Numbered from the stretch's first letter, positions 1 through 10,616 are shown. The stretch: 64,000 nt of DNA from Lindgomyces ingoldianus (GCF_010093535.1 NW_022985185.1:938200-1002199); one strand, 5' to 3'. The notes: a model not told the origin generated them from the letters alone. Translations and numbers: made by a program.

Positions 1-521
1 TAGCTTTAAATTACTATAAAATTTTTATAAAAAGCTTTTTTATAGTTATACTTACACTTAAACTTTACTTTAAGCTTTAGGTAACACTTAATAAATGTAT
101 TAAGCTAGTTTATGCTAATATAGCCTATATTATGCTTAGCGTGTAAAGAATTAGCTATATTAGCTATAGCTGCTAGCTAGGGGGGAAATCCTTGCGCATC
201 TAGCTTAAGTATGTGCTAACTAATTACTTGCTTTTTATTATTATCTAGCTTCTATAAGTTAGCTATATAATTAGCTTAAAAAGGTTATTTAGCGCGTTAG
301 TTGCTTATTATCTTTTAAAAAACTTTATAAATAGCTGCAGCACGTTACTTAAAAAGTGTTGTGTCTTATTTAAAAGCCTAAAGTGTAAGCTGCATCTAAC
401 ATTTCTTTAATACATCTAAGTAGTGTTATTAGAAATATATTAGTGTAGAAAGGGTAGTGTAGTAGGGTCTTAGTAAAAGTAAGTAACTTAGGTGTGTAAG
501 CAACTTGCCTGTAAAGTACGT
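1..521 (-). repeat. RIP-degraded TA-flanked DNA-transposon-like repeat, copy A
   Basis: AT-rich repeat truncated by the window start. Its right end reads GTACGT followed by TA, and its reverse complement (ACGTACTTTACAGGCAAGTTGC-like) matches the terminal sequence starting at 19963. It shares its whole length with copies at about 1000-1572 and 22108-23290 and with an inverted copy at about 535-985. No open reading frame is visible. The TA flank would suit a Tc1/mariner-type element, but that is inference. Confidence 0.6.
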
Positions 522-534
522 TAACTCTACTAAA

Positions 535-985
535 CTACTTTTTTTTACACTAATGCATTTCTAATAACACTACTTAAATATACTAAAAGAATGTTAGATA
601 CAGCTTATACTCTAACCTTTTAAATAAAATATTAAACTTTTAAAAAAAACATGCTATAGCTATGTATAGAGTCTCTTAAAAGATAATAAATAACTATAGC
701 ACTAAATAACCTTTATAAGCTAATTCTACAGCTAACTTATAAAGGCTAGGTAATAATAAGAAGTAGGTAATTATTAAGACTATACTTAAGCTATATATAT
801 ATAAGGATTTTCCTCTTAGATAGTATTTATAGCTAATAGAGCTAATTTTTTACACACTAAGTATAATCTAAGCTATATTAGTATAAACTAGCTTAGTATG
901 TTTATAAAGTGTTATTTAAAGCTTAAAGTAAAGTTTTAAGTATAAGTATAGTTAATAAATATTTAGCTTATAATAAAGCTTATTT
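535..985 (+). repeat. Inverted copy of the same repeat family (copy B)
   Basis: The stretch reads as the reverse complement of copy A: the segment with the poly-T run and ACACTAATGCATTTCTAATA corresponds to TATTAGAAATATATTAGTGT in copy A. Together A and B form a roughly 1-kb imperfect palindrome with its centre near position 530. It lacks the outermost terminal 80 or so bases seen in copy A. Confidence 0.55.
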
Positions 986-999
986 TACTAAAGTTATAT

Positions 1000-1572
1000 A
1001 TATTATTATTCTAAATACTATACTTAGCTTTAATATTTTTATAAAGCTAAACTTGCCTTAAATTACTTTAAGACTTTTATAAAAAGCTTTTTTATAGTTA
1101 TACTATACTTAAACATTACTTTAAGCTTTAAATAACACTTTCTAAACATACTAGGCTAGTTTATGCTAATATAGCCTAGATTACACTTAGCATGTAAAGA
1201 ATTAGCTATATTAGCTATAAATGCTATTTAAAGAGAAAATCTTTATATATATAGCTTAAGTATAGTCTTAATAATTACCTACTTCTTATTATTACCTAGC
1301 CTTTATAAGTTAGTTATAAAATTAGCTTATAAAGGTTATTTAGTACTATAGTTATTTATTATCTTTTAAAAGACTTTATACATAGCTGTAGCATGTTTTT
1401 TTAAAAGTTTTATATTTTATTTAAAAGCTTAAAGTGTAAGCTATATCTAACATTCTTTTAGCATGTCTAAGTAGTGTTGTTAGAAATGTATTAGTGTAAG
1501 AAAAGTAGTTTAGTAAGGTCTTAGCAAAAGTAAGCAACTTAGGTGTGTAAGCAACTTGCCTGTAAAGTACGT
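1000..1572 (-). repeat. Third copy of the TA-flanked repeat (copy C)
   Basis: Direct repeat of copy A, ending in GTACGT followed by TA at 1573-1574. It differs from copy A mostly by C/T and G/A transitions, as expected for RIP. No coding capacity seen. Confidence 0.6.
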
Positions 1573-1616
1573 TAACTTAAAAAGCTTTTAAAAAGGCGTT
1601 AAAAAAGGTGTAAAGC

Positions 1617-1934
1617 TGTCACAGTATCCTCCCTAGATCCTAGACATAACTGTATTAGACGCGTACTAGAGTATTATTAGTGCACGTCTGACACAAACAC
1701 AACACAACACAGACATAAACTTAAGCACAAACCGCCTTAACACTAACTAAACCTAGAACAGGCTTAATTTATACCTAAAGCGCTTAGACTTCTAAGCTAA
1801 GTATTTAATTGCTAATTTCCTTCTAAACCTTCCTGTTCCTCACACAACGTCTTGTACCTACCATGATACCTTACATAGTAATTAAACTAGACCTCCGTGA
1901 AGCTCTATAACCTTACTCGTGCATAATTGTAACA
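1617..1934 (+). mobile_element. Solo LTR of the Gypsy-type element
   Basis: The 318-bp block starts TGTCAC and ends GTAACA (a RIP version of GTGACA), and is the reverse complement of the 318-bp LTRs at 12472-12789 and 17817-18134. It is flanked by a perfect 5-bp target-site duplication, AAAGC at 1612-1616 and 1935-1939. No internal region follows, so it is a solo LTR left by LTR-LTR recombination, in the opposite orientation to the nested full-length copy. Confidence 0.9.
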
Positions 1935-2337
1935 AAAGCAGCATAGTAGTTTTCTTTAATACTATAATTAGTTAGTAGACTAAGCTATAAGATGTTAAGT
2001 GTATAATAATACTTATATAGTAAAGATTTAGATAATAGCTAAAATAATATTAATATTAATATTAACTAAACTATATAAGTAAAGTAAGTAAATACTTATT
2101 ACTATAAATAATAAATTTACTATACTAATAATAACTACACTAGTAGTTACTACTAAACAAAAACATTATAATAAAGGCATTATATAGGTATTAAGTTTTT
2201 AGTGTTTTTTTTATAGTAATAGAAATTTTTAGTTAGATAGTTATACTTATAATATTTTATTTAAATTAGTTTTAAAGTAGTTTTAAGTACTTTTTAAACA
2301 CTATAAATAAAAACTATTAGCTTATAAAAAAAAGTAA
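1935..2337. other. AT-rich non-coding DNA
   Basis: About 400 bases of very AT-rich sequence between two LTR remnants. I see no reading frame, RNA gene or distinct repeat in it. Confidence 0.5.
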
Positions 2338-2627
2338 TGTAATAATTTTTATAAACTATTTTATTTTAGGTTGCTTAGAATCTATCTAAAGAGTCTTTAT
2401 ATTAGCTCTAACTATAACTTAACTCTATCCTCTACAGTTACCTCTATTCTTCTAAGTATTTAGTTGCACCTTTCTTCTTAGCTAGCTTAGTAGTTTTCTA
2501 ATATCCTTTGTACAAGGCCTATAGGTGTTAATGGAATTCCCAGGTTATTAAGTCCCCACGCACTCCCATATGCCTCTGAGTGGATTCCTACCGCATTCGG
2601 ACCCATTGTCTTGCCTGTGCTGTTACA
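2338..2627 (+). mobile_element. Solo LTR of the TGTAAC...GTTACA family
   Basis: A 290-bp block that starts TGTAAT and ends GTTACA, the reverse complement of the 289-bp solo LTR at 21814-22102. The left part is RIP-mutated, the right part is not. No matching 5-bp duplication is visible (AGTAA before, GATAC after), because its right neighbour is another rearranged piece of the same LTR. Confidence 0.75.
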
Positions 2628-2955
2628 GATACAAGGACCTTTCGGAGGTTCTGAGCAACCTGAGATGGAACGATTCATGAGAATTGTTACACCATCTTAG
2701 TTTGCCCAACGAGCTGATATCCGAAGGGTCCTTGTATCTGCTCCGACCCTGCCCTGCCCCCTGCTGTACCCCTATTCCCCCAAGTATTTAGTCGCACCTC
2801 TCCCCTTAGCTAGCTTAGTAGTTTCCTAATATCCTTTGTACAAGGCCTATAGGTGTTAATGGCATTCCCAGGTTTCTAAGTCCCCACGCACTCCCATATG
2901 CCTCTGAGTGGATTCATACCGCATTTGGACCCATTGTCTTGCCTGTGCTGTTACA
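2628..2955. mobile_element. Rearranged second LTR copy of the same family
   Basis: Bases 2628-2692 match the tail of the LTR in one orientation (ending GAATTGTTACA). Bases 2693-2955 match the LTR in the opposite orientation, ending GTTACA. The join lies at the near-palindromic LTR end (AACGATTCATGAGAATTGTT). The copy at 21375-21673 shares the same variant start (CCATCTTAGTTTGCC), so this is a subfamily. The exact history is unclear. Confidence 0.6.
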
Positions 2956-3301
2956 CTTTAGACGCAACTTAATTTTACAGTTATCTGCGCACTAAAAATT
3001 ACACAGGCGACTAGACCCTCTAGAAGAGATGTGGTCTAAGCTTGACTTCAAGCCCACGGTCACGTGGGTGGACGAAGAAAATCTCAGGAGGCGGGTTGTG
3101 TTATTACTAGACTAGAGTTATGGTCTCAGCCTTATAACTAATATCACTATCACGTGATATTGGCTTACCTAACCCTCGACCCCGCACCTGTCTGCTAGCA
3201 AGTGTCTTCCCTGAAGTTCGTTGTCCCGCGCCAGGCCTGCTTCATCAACCCTATAACTCATTTCTAACTCTTAAAACGCTCTTTTGCCTATCACCCATAT
3301 T
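2956..3301. promoter_or_regulatory. Boundary between repeats and gene island; upstream region of the kinase gene
   Basis: Base composition shifts from AT-rich repeat to ordinary genic sequence over about 3000-3100. The stretch must hold the 5' UTR and promoter of the kinase gene starting at 3302. A palindromic ATATCACTATCACGTGATAT segment sits at about 3141-3160. No specific transcription-factor site can be claimed. Confidence 0.4.
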
Positions 3302-6300
3302 ATGTCGTATCGTGCTATTACGCGCGATGACTTGCTTCAGCTCCGGCGCAAAACCTGGAACTCTCGTGAATTCTTCCCCGAGCGTCCGCTCAAGGATATC
3401 ATTTACATCGACACAGTGCTAGCAACCTTAAATTCCAAGGGCTTCCACCTTCCGAGAACGGTCTACAACAAGGCTTGTCATATCATGCATCACTACATTA
3501 AGGTCTTCGCAATCTTGGTTCTAGTCGACAAGCCCGAAGAAATAGAGGCCTTTTTTGAGGAGCAGAAATATGACATACGCATGCCTTTTACTGAGACACC
3601 GCTTGCGAAGGTTTCTCCCATGAGTGAAGAGCAGTTTCTAGCATGGCAATATGAATTCACTGCACCATGCTTTGGTCCCAACCCTCAGCACTATCGAATC
3701 TCTTCCAATACTATCCTACCTTTTATTGTTAATGAACCAATTGCTTCTGGTGCATTTGGTAATGTTTACAAGATTGGACTAGATAGCGAGCATCAAGATT
3801 TAACAGCAATGGTGGGCTCCAAAAGTGAAAAGGTAAGGATTACGCCCTGCATTTTACGACTCGCGGTTAGTATACTGACGACCTACAGCAGGTTGTCTAT
3901 TTTGCGCGGAAGGAACTGAAAAGTATGGGGCCCAAGGGAGAAGAAGCGCTGAAGAGAGAGATCGGTACCCTTCAGACCCTCAATTGGGTTTGTCATCCGA
4001 ATGTGCTCGCCTTGCAATGCTCATACACCTTGGAAGGCGTCCATAATTTGATATTCCCATGGGCCGAAACGGATATGCAAAAGTGGTTTGCGAAAGACCG
4101 ATCCGAAGGTCCTGAGAACCTGCGGCAACATAGTGCAGTCCTGATGGAACTACGAGAGCTTGCTTCTGGACTAGACCACCTTCACAATTATGTTGTTCAT
4201 ACGGAAACATATTCGGAAGAATGCCAGCTGGAGCTGATTGGCTATCACCATGACCTGAAGCCCGGGAACATCCTGATTCGGAACGGACATTTCCAAATCG
4301 CCGATTTCGGGCTTGCGCGTTTTAAGCCCAAACCATTAGGATCTACGACGCTATGGAAAGGCGGCACGGAGACATACGGGGCACCAGAATGTCGAGACGA
4401 AGAATGCCAGAAGGATAGCGTAGGAAGAGCGGCAGACATATGGTCTTTTGGCTGCATCCTGACAGAAACTCTGATGTATCTCCATGGAGGTGTTGTATCG
4501 CTGAACTTACTTCGAGACCGCAGAGTAACAGTACAGACTCTCGGGGGTATTCGGTTCGAAGATGATTCGTTCCATCAACATAGAGAGCTCAAGAGCTCGG
4601 TACGAGAGGTTCTTGAACAGCTCTTCCCAGCCAACGAAGTAGTTCATCTAGAAGCCCTCCGAGATCTTTGCCTTCGCATCCTGGTCGGTGATCCTAAGCA
4701 GCGCCCCACCGCTCACAACGTGGCTCTCCAGTTCACAATCATCGCTACAAGGTCCCGATTTCTCGATATTTGGGACCTCCTTGACGGAAAAAGGACACTC
4801 TTTGCAAAATCTCGAATGGGCCCATACAAGCTTATTGCGGATTTGATTGACCTTGAGTTAGCTCGGTATCGCTTCTTATTGGGGTATTTCGGTATCTCAA
4901 GGGAGTGCCAGGACATTCAGCCCAGTAACAATCTCGTCGAACTCCAGTATCGTCGCCTTCTGAAATGGTTCGAGGACATGGAATACAAAATTTCCTGGCT
5001 TTCTCCATGCAGCGAGGATGTGGCGAGTAGCGACAGTGAGATAGATGAATCTACAAGAGAAGGGATGTTTTATATATCCCAACATCTGGATGAGCTCCTT
5101 GATCTGTTGCCCCTCAACGACCGAGCAATGGCTGAAGACGCTCCCGAGAGATCACCTGGTTCGAAAGAAGGAGATAACGAGGATTTTCTACATACAGATG
5201 TTATGGCGAAGCTCTCTCTGAAGACTTTCAGTGCTCCACGGACCAACCCAATGTATGAGCACCTGACGGCGAAAGCCGTCTCCAGGTCAATAGCCCTGAT
5301 GATAACGCAATCTCGACATGCAGGAAGAGAATCTCTTCTCATGGAAAAAGAACTAGTGGACGTTGAACCCCCTTCAACACCCTTCCGTCTAATGAGCCAA
5401 GGAACCGCTGTCGACAGGCGTGGGGCCTCAAGCCATGTGCTCGTAGAATGGAAGCATTACGATTCAACCTGGAGCGGAAGCCAAACCGAAGAACTCTACA
5501 AACGTGTTGAGGATCTCGCACAAGAACTCTTGGCATTCGGTAATGTCCCAAACGCAAATTTTCTGACGTGCATGGGCTATATTCACATCCCCAAAGCTTA
5601 TGCATTTGGCTTGGTCCTTGCGTATCCGGATATGGTCTGTAGGAGCTCAGCATCTAGCATTCAGGTAGCCTCTTTACAGTCCCTCGTTAAGAGGCATGCA
5701 GATCTCCAGAAGCAGGCACGGCCATCACTAGGCGGAATATTCGAGCTAAGCCGAAAAGTCGCTCAGGCCCTTGTTGTCATGCATTTCGGGCGGAACTCCT
5801 GGTTCCATAAAAGCCTTTCATCGGAGCATGTTATCTTCTTTCTAAAAACGAATATGGATATATCGTCGCCACCGGATATCTCGCGACCCTACCTCGTTGG
5901 CTTCAATCTCAGCCGTCCAGATGCCGAGAATGCCTTCTCGCATCCCCCTCCATCCCTCACCACTGAACACAACATCTATAGGCATCCTGTTTATTTATCT
6001 GAGCTACCTAGGTTTTGCAAAGAGCATGATTATTACAGCTTAGGCATGGTGCTTCTAGAGATCGGACTGTGGACCCCGTTTTCTGCGTTTCGAGATTCCT
6101 TGGCTGGACTCGATGGCATTGATGCGAGAGATGCAATAGTCAGAGAGCTCGTACCCCAGCTTGCAGAGCGCGTTGGAGATTTGTATATGGGGGTCGTTAA
6201 ATTTTGTTTAAATGCTGGCGCAACACATCGGGATGCGGAGGATTATGAAGATGAGAAGATTGTTATGAAGGAGGTTTTAGACGTGCTGGATTCACTGAAT

Positions 6301-6306
6301 GCATAG
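3302..6306 (+). CDS. Tandem protein kinase-pseudokinase protein
   Basis: Two exons, 3302-3832 and 3889-6306, joined across a 56-nt intron (GTAAGG...CTACAG), give about 982 residues. The first kinase domain is complete: a glycine-rich loop (ASGAFGNVYK, near residue 150), a strand with lysine (VVYFARKEL) created exactly at the splice junction, the catalytic loop HHDLKPGNIL, DFG (IADFGLARF) and APE (YGAPEC). The C-terminal half (about residues 640-980) has a second kinase-like fold: WFHKSLSSEHVIFF stands where HRDxKxxN belongs and LVGFNLS where DFG belongs, so the catalytic Asp residues are missing and it looks like a pseudokinase. The N-terminal 140 residues are not recognised. The first ATG in frame after an upstream TTG is used. 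Such proteins are common in fungal accessory and heterokaryon-incompatibility-type loci. The substrate is unknown. The gene lies next to RIP-affected repeats but is intact. Confidence 0.85.
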
Positions 6307-7090
6307 GTGCAATAGGACACCCTGGATTACGAGCGCGATATATAATCACAACAGGAAAACTCGCGCTCCTCGTAATCCGTCATTTTACATTCATTCCAGA
6401 CGGTCTCGTAGTCTCGATTGTCTTAACAGCATGCTGAGAATGCGAGCCAGCTCACACCTGCAGGTTAGTGGGGGAGTGAGGCTTGTACTACGGTAGGCTG
6501 TCATAGTACTGGAGGGAAATGAAAAGGCAACTGCAGGGCTGTAAGCGAGGCAACAAATACGCTTTTGCATAGGCCTAACCGCGTACGCATAAGAACCATT
6601 GCCTAGAAGCGTTGAGATATGCACTCATATTCTCCAAATTCTTTTCCGGCATGCCCCAAACACTCCCCCGTCAATATACCGACCGTTTGAAGCTGATCGC
6701 GCTCCTCCTTCGCCTATTCGGAGATACAGCATCATTTGAAGTAAATAGAATCATACCATTCATACGATAGATCATTCTTACTGAAATTCCAGATGCGCAA
6801 CGATAATTACGTGTTGAAGAATCTGCCTCGGGATCTCACAGACGTGAGGGGCTGCCAAATCAGCCCTACAACAGGTGATAGCTAAGGTATTGACAGGCTG
6901 AGATCGAGTCTATCAAGAACGATGATGCATGAAGAACGAATAGGCGGCATGCATATAGCGTGGCTGTGAAGGTGATGATTGGTACTATAGCTTGGGTGTT
7001 CACCGGTGCTCGATTAATAATCTATGGAGCAAAACGTATTGTGTAACCATTTTCTGAGCGATTGTCTACAACTTCTTCAATGTTTGCACC
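6307..7090. other. Intergenic region, kinase to CorA-like gene
   Basis: It contains the kinase 3' UTR and the upstream region of the next gene. A short inverted repeat, GGATTACGAGCGCG at 6322-6335 against CGCGCTCCTCGTAATCC at 6362-6378, could form a hairpin just after the stop codon. Nothing else is supported. Confidence 0.4.
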
Positions 7091-7339
7091 ATGCTCACCC
7101 AACAAATAAATGAGGCAAAAACGCTCCTTCAGCAGCATCAGGGGATCTTCGGTCAGGCTACTCATGTCGAGGCTTTAATGCTGAAGCGAGTATCCGATGA
7201 TGGCAGGTCTCATCCTATATGTTCTAGTTCACAATCTCACGAATCTTTAGGGCATGTTATCTTTACTATCGACGATGAGAGGAAACTTGATGAGTACCTT
7301 GCTGTCTGTTGTCTGCAAATTATACCCGTTCTATTCTAA
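7091..7339 (+). CDS. Possible 5' exon of the CorA-like gene
   Basis: An ATG-initiated 82-codon open frame (starting MLTQQINEAKTLLQQHQG) lies just upstream of the CorA-like exons and is not otherwise explained. The main exons give only about 370 residues, shorter than I expect for this fungal family, so an upstream exon is likely. I could not find a convincing donor/acceptor pair linking it to 7483. It may be part of the gene, a separate small gene or chance. Confidence 0.3.
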   Translation: MLTQQINEAKTLLQQHQGIFGQATHVEALMLKRVSDDGRSHPICSSSQSHESLGHVIFTIDDERKLDEYLAVCCLQIIPVLF

Positions 7340-7482
7340 TATATTTAGAATATGTATGTATACACACTTAATGTGTTGTAAGTTCAGCCTAGAAAACGTA
7401 ATCGCAATCATGAACTGATAGTGTAGTCAGAATCATACCACAGGCAAGCTCCTGGGGCCGTCTAAAAGTAACAAAGGATGCC

Positions 7483-8797
7483 ATGGAGACCATTCTAAGC
7501 CGAACACTCGCATCGCCTTCGTTCTATAGAATAACTTTAGGATTCTGTTGTAAGATAAGAGCTGTGGATGATCGGTTCTACGAATTTGCAGCATATCCCT
7601 TGCAGAACGACTCGCAAGGTATGCTGTATGCTATTTATATATGCGACTGAGCATTGGTGTTTGTGCTCACTTTCTGAAACAGTGATCTGCTACAATATAC
7701 GATTCCCAGAGAAACACGGTAGGGACCTTGAAGATCCGTGGTCGATTAGGCATGCTGGAATTCAGCACACTTTCCATATCGATATGAAGGCATCATCATG
7801 GCTGATTCTACGAGGGCCACAATCACTGAAGGATGAACTACTTCAGAGCACTGAGAGTGGGAATCCCATGATGCCGCACTTACTGATTCTCTTCGGCGCA
7901 TCTAAAGAGTGGAGATGGTACCTAAACTACTTAGAGGACGTGCTTCTTAAAATGGTGAGGCTCCCCCTTCGACATAAGCTTGTGATGTACACTAATACTT
8001 TTGAGACATAGAGCGATAAGGTCTGTTACTACGACATGGAGCCTACATCCAAAGACAACTATAATCTTGATGTTCGCGACATTCAAAACCTACAGTATTT
8101 CCAGAGTAAACTACTCCGCCTCCAGCTCGTTGCACGCACAACTCTATCCACCTGCCGAGCATTGATGAAGCACGGAACGCGATATAGACGTATCTATTTC
8201 AAAGACAAAACGCCAGCGTTCGAGTATTTCCGCGGAGAACTAGAATCCCAAATCTCAAAGTTTCAATCCTACCACGAGACTTTAACATACCTCCTTCAGA
8301 CAGCCAAAACCATTTCCCAAAACGTAAGTCACACTCCTCTGGCTCAACTTTTCCTTCTCCATGAATAAGAAATGTCCTCATCCACAAAACGCAAACAGGT
8401 CGACCGCCTCCTAACCTACCTCGCTCAGCAATCTACTCTCAACACCACCTACGCCACGCACGCGACCCTCGCCCTCGCCCACCAACAATCCACCACCCTC
8501 GTCCACCTCGCTAAACGAAACAGTGAAGAAACAACCTCTGTCAAAACAATAACCTACATCACTATTCTCTACCTCCCCGCCACGCTCGTGGCCACGCTCT
8601 TCGGCACAAACTTCATCGCCTTGAAGCAGGCCGAGGCGAAGAATAGTATCGTTGGGACAAGAGATATTTGGCTGTATCCTGCCGTGGTGGTCCCACTTAC
8701 ACTTGCGACGATGGGCTTGCTTGCGGCTTGGGAGAAGAGACAGAGGGGGAAGGAAGAGAGATTTTGGAGGGCGATTAGCAGGGGTAGCCGGCCTTAG
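7483..8797 (+). CDS. CorA-like Mg2+ transporter-type membrane protein
   Basis: Four exons can be joined in frame: 7483-7618, 7683-7954, 8012-8323 and 8399-8797 (introns of 64, 57 and 75 nt, all GT-AG), giving about 372 residues. The product resembles fungal proteins with a C-terminal CorA-like domain. It has the segment FYEFAAYPLQNDSQ followed by DPWSIRHAGIQHTF, then a long helical region (NLQYFQSKLLRLQLV... and YHETLTYLLQTAKTI), then two membrane segments at the C terminus (TYITILYLPATLVATLFGTNF and WLYPAVVVPLTLATMGLLA). The canonical CorA GMN motif is replaced by GTN, as is common in divergent fungal members. Ion transport is a family inference, and many such proteins in fungi are of unknown function. 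The start is uncertain: an ATG at 7483 is the first in this frame after a stop, but a further upstream exon is likely. Confidence 0.65.
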
Positions 8798-8994
8798 TGC
8801 AATTCGAAAGATGCCTATCGATATTGCAAAAGTGAAGTATAACGGAACGTATTCCCCAAGCGAAGCGCGAACTTTGCCAAGACTCCGAGCATTACAGTTG
8901 AATAACACAACTATTCTAGTATCTATTATAGTAATAATTTACTAAGGGATAGATAGTCTACTAATTCGTCTATTTACAAGTTTTGGATTTATGT

Positions 8995-9290
8995 CTAGGT
9001 CGCTGCGGGTGTATTACCTCTGGCGCGCTTCCTACATTGCTGCTCCTCGCCTTCTAGCTGGCTATTAACATTAATTTGAGTACTTGGCTCTATCCCCTCA
9101 GCGCTAGTTAAGACGCCTTGTTTCTATATACGCTTCTTCTTACGCTTCTTACGCTGTATTCCAGCCTTATTTGCCTTCTAAAGTTGCGCAACTTACTTGG
9201 GTAGTAGCACTATTTTATTCAGAGCTCGTACCTCGCTCTGTATTTATGGTCGGATTTCTTTCCAGTTGTGGCTGAAATTGCACAGCCTTT
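8995..9290 (-). pseudogene. C-terminal remnant of a pogo/Fot1-type transposase
   Basis: Reading the minus strand in one frame gives a helical stretch (SEVRALNKIV) then ANKAGIQRKKRKKKRI, then a short acidic tail (VLTSAEGIEPS) and a stop at 8997-8995. A lysine/arginine-rich block followed by a short tail is typical of the C terminus of fungal Tc1/mariner-superfamily transposases (Fot1/pogo group). Four in-frame stops (TAA, TAA, TAG, TAG) each fit a CAA or CAG codon changed by C-to-T at CpA, the RIP-preferred site. The DDE domain is not present. Confidence 0.5.
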
Positions 9291-9480
9291 TTTGCCTCTT
9301 TAGAATTAAAACTTGGCGGGGCCGGATTAACTTTTGACTATTTGCTGTATTTTTGCTTCTTCAGGATTTCAAAACCTGGCGGAGCGGATTAACATTTCTC
9401 CAGCAAATCAAGCTGCTCGCCTCACTACACTGCCACAGACTGCAGCTAATTAAACTTCTACGCGTGAAGTTCTGCAAGCC

Positions 9481-10072
9481 TCTGAGCAGCGTAGGAAGCT
9501 CTACGGCCTGCTCTACAGCCTGCTCTACTAACTGCTCTATAGGAAGCTCTACTGATTGAGCTGCGCAGAAAGCTCTACTGCCTGAGGCAGCTCAGCGTTC
9601 ACGCCAGTTTGTATGGCGATCGCATACAAATCGAGCCAACTGACTAGCCTACAGTAGCTCTACTCGAGCTGCGCAGGAAGCCTGAGCTGCTGAGGAAGCT
9701 CTACTGGGTGAGCCGCTGCAGAAGCTCTACTACCCGAGCTGCTGAGGAAGTTCTACTGACTGAGCTGTGCAGAATGCTCTACGACTAAGCTACGCGGAAT
9801 ACTCTACGACTAAGCTACGCGGAATGCTCTACGACTAAGCTACACAGAAAGCTCGATGACTGAGCTGCTGCAGAAGCTCTACTGACTGAGCTGCTGCAGA
9901 AGCTCTACTGACTGAGCTGCTGCAGAAGCTCTACTGACTGAGCTGCTGTAGAAGCTGTACTGACTGAGTTGCTACAGGGGCTCTACTACCTGAGCTACTA
10001 CAGGAACTCCACTAATTAAGCTGCGCAGGAAGCTCTACTACCTGAGCTGCCGTAGAAACTCTACTAATTAAA
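9481..10072 (+). repeat. 26-bp minisatellite (GAAGCTCTACTGACTGAGCT units)
   Basis: A tandem array of a roughly 26-bp unit, beginning GAAGCTCTACTGACTGAGCT and followed by GCTGCA, with several near-identical units in a row at about 9862-9960 and diverged units on either side. The unit length is not a multiple of three, so it does not encode a simple peptide repeat. In the middle, at 9608-9630, an inverted repeat (TTTGTAT...ATACAAA) surrounds GGCGATCGC. Confidence 0.75.
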
Positions 10073-10616
10073 TCGTCGTTGGTATAGACGTTGAATACGG
10101 AAAGAAAGAGTCGCGACAGGCGACGCTATCCGTGTGGCGGACTCATGTAGATGACAATGAGTTAAGAGCGGTGCAAGAAGTTGTAGACGAGGTATGCTGT
10201 ATTTCTTAACAAGCTTTTCATGACTTATATGTCTGACACTCTACCTAGGCGTTCCGAAACAAGCAAGGAAATCCCACTTACCATCTAGGCCTGCGGCTTC
10301 AAGAGACTTTGCTTATAAAGAACTTGCACTTCGTGAAATCAGCGAAAGCAATCGAGAGTTGGCTATCAATACCCAACAGCTCCGTAACTTTCTTGACGCG
10401 GCAGAGACCAGGGTTGCACGACTAGAATCACTTGGCAGGCCTTCAATTGCTCCTGGGCTCAAGAAGCGAAAAAGATCGCAGCCACCCCCAGATCAAATCA
10501 CTGCCGGCGATGAGGCGAAGTATGCTGAGCAAGAGGAGAGAGTCGTAAAGCGTATAGCACAGGAGGAATCTGATTATGAGGGCTCGTCAATTGAAAACTC
10601 GACAGAGTAGAATTAC
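10073..10616 (+). pseudogene. Coding-like debris with a splice-like junction
   Basis: Bases 10100-10190 encode SVWRTHVDDNELRAVQEVVDE, followed by a plausible intron 10191-10248 (GTATGC...CTACCTAG). The downstream sequence is open in one frame to a TAG at 10608-10610 and encodes a charged, probably coiled-coil segment (DFAYKELALREISESNREL, then RNFLDAAETRVARLESL) and a basic/acidic tail (KKRKRSQPPPDQ, EQEERVVKRIAQEE). The frames before and after the presumed intron do not join simply. I do not recognise the family. A truncated gene or transposon-captured fragment is likely. Confidence 0.3.
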
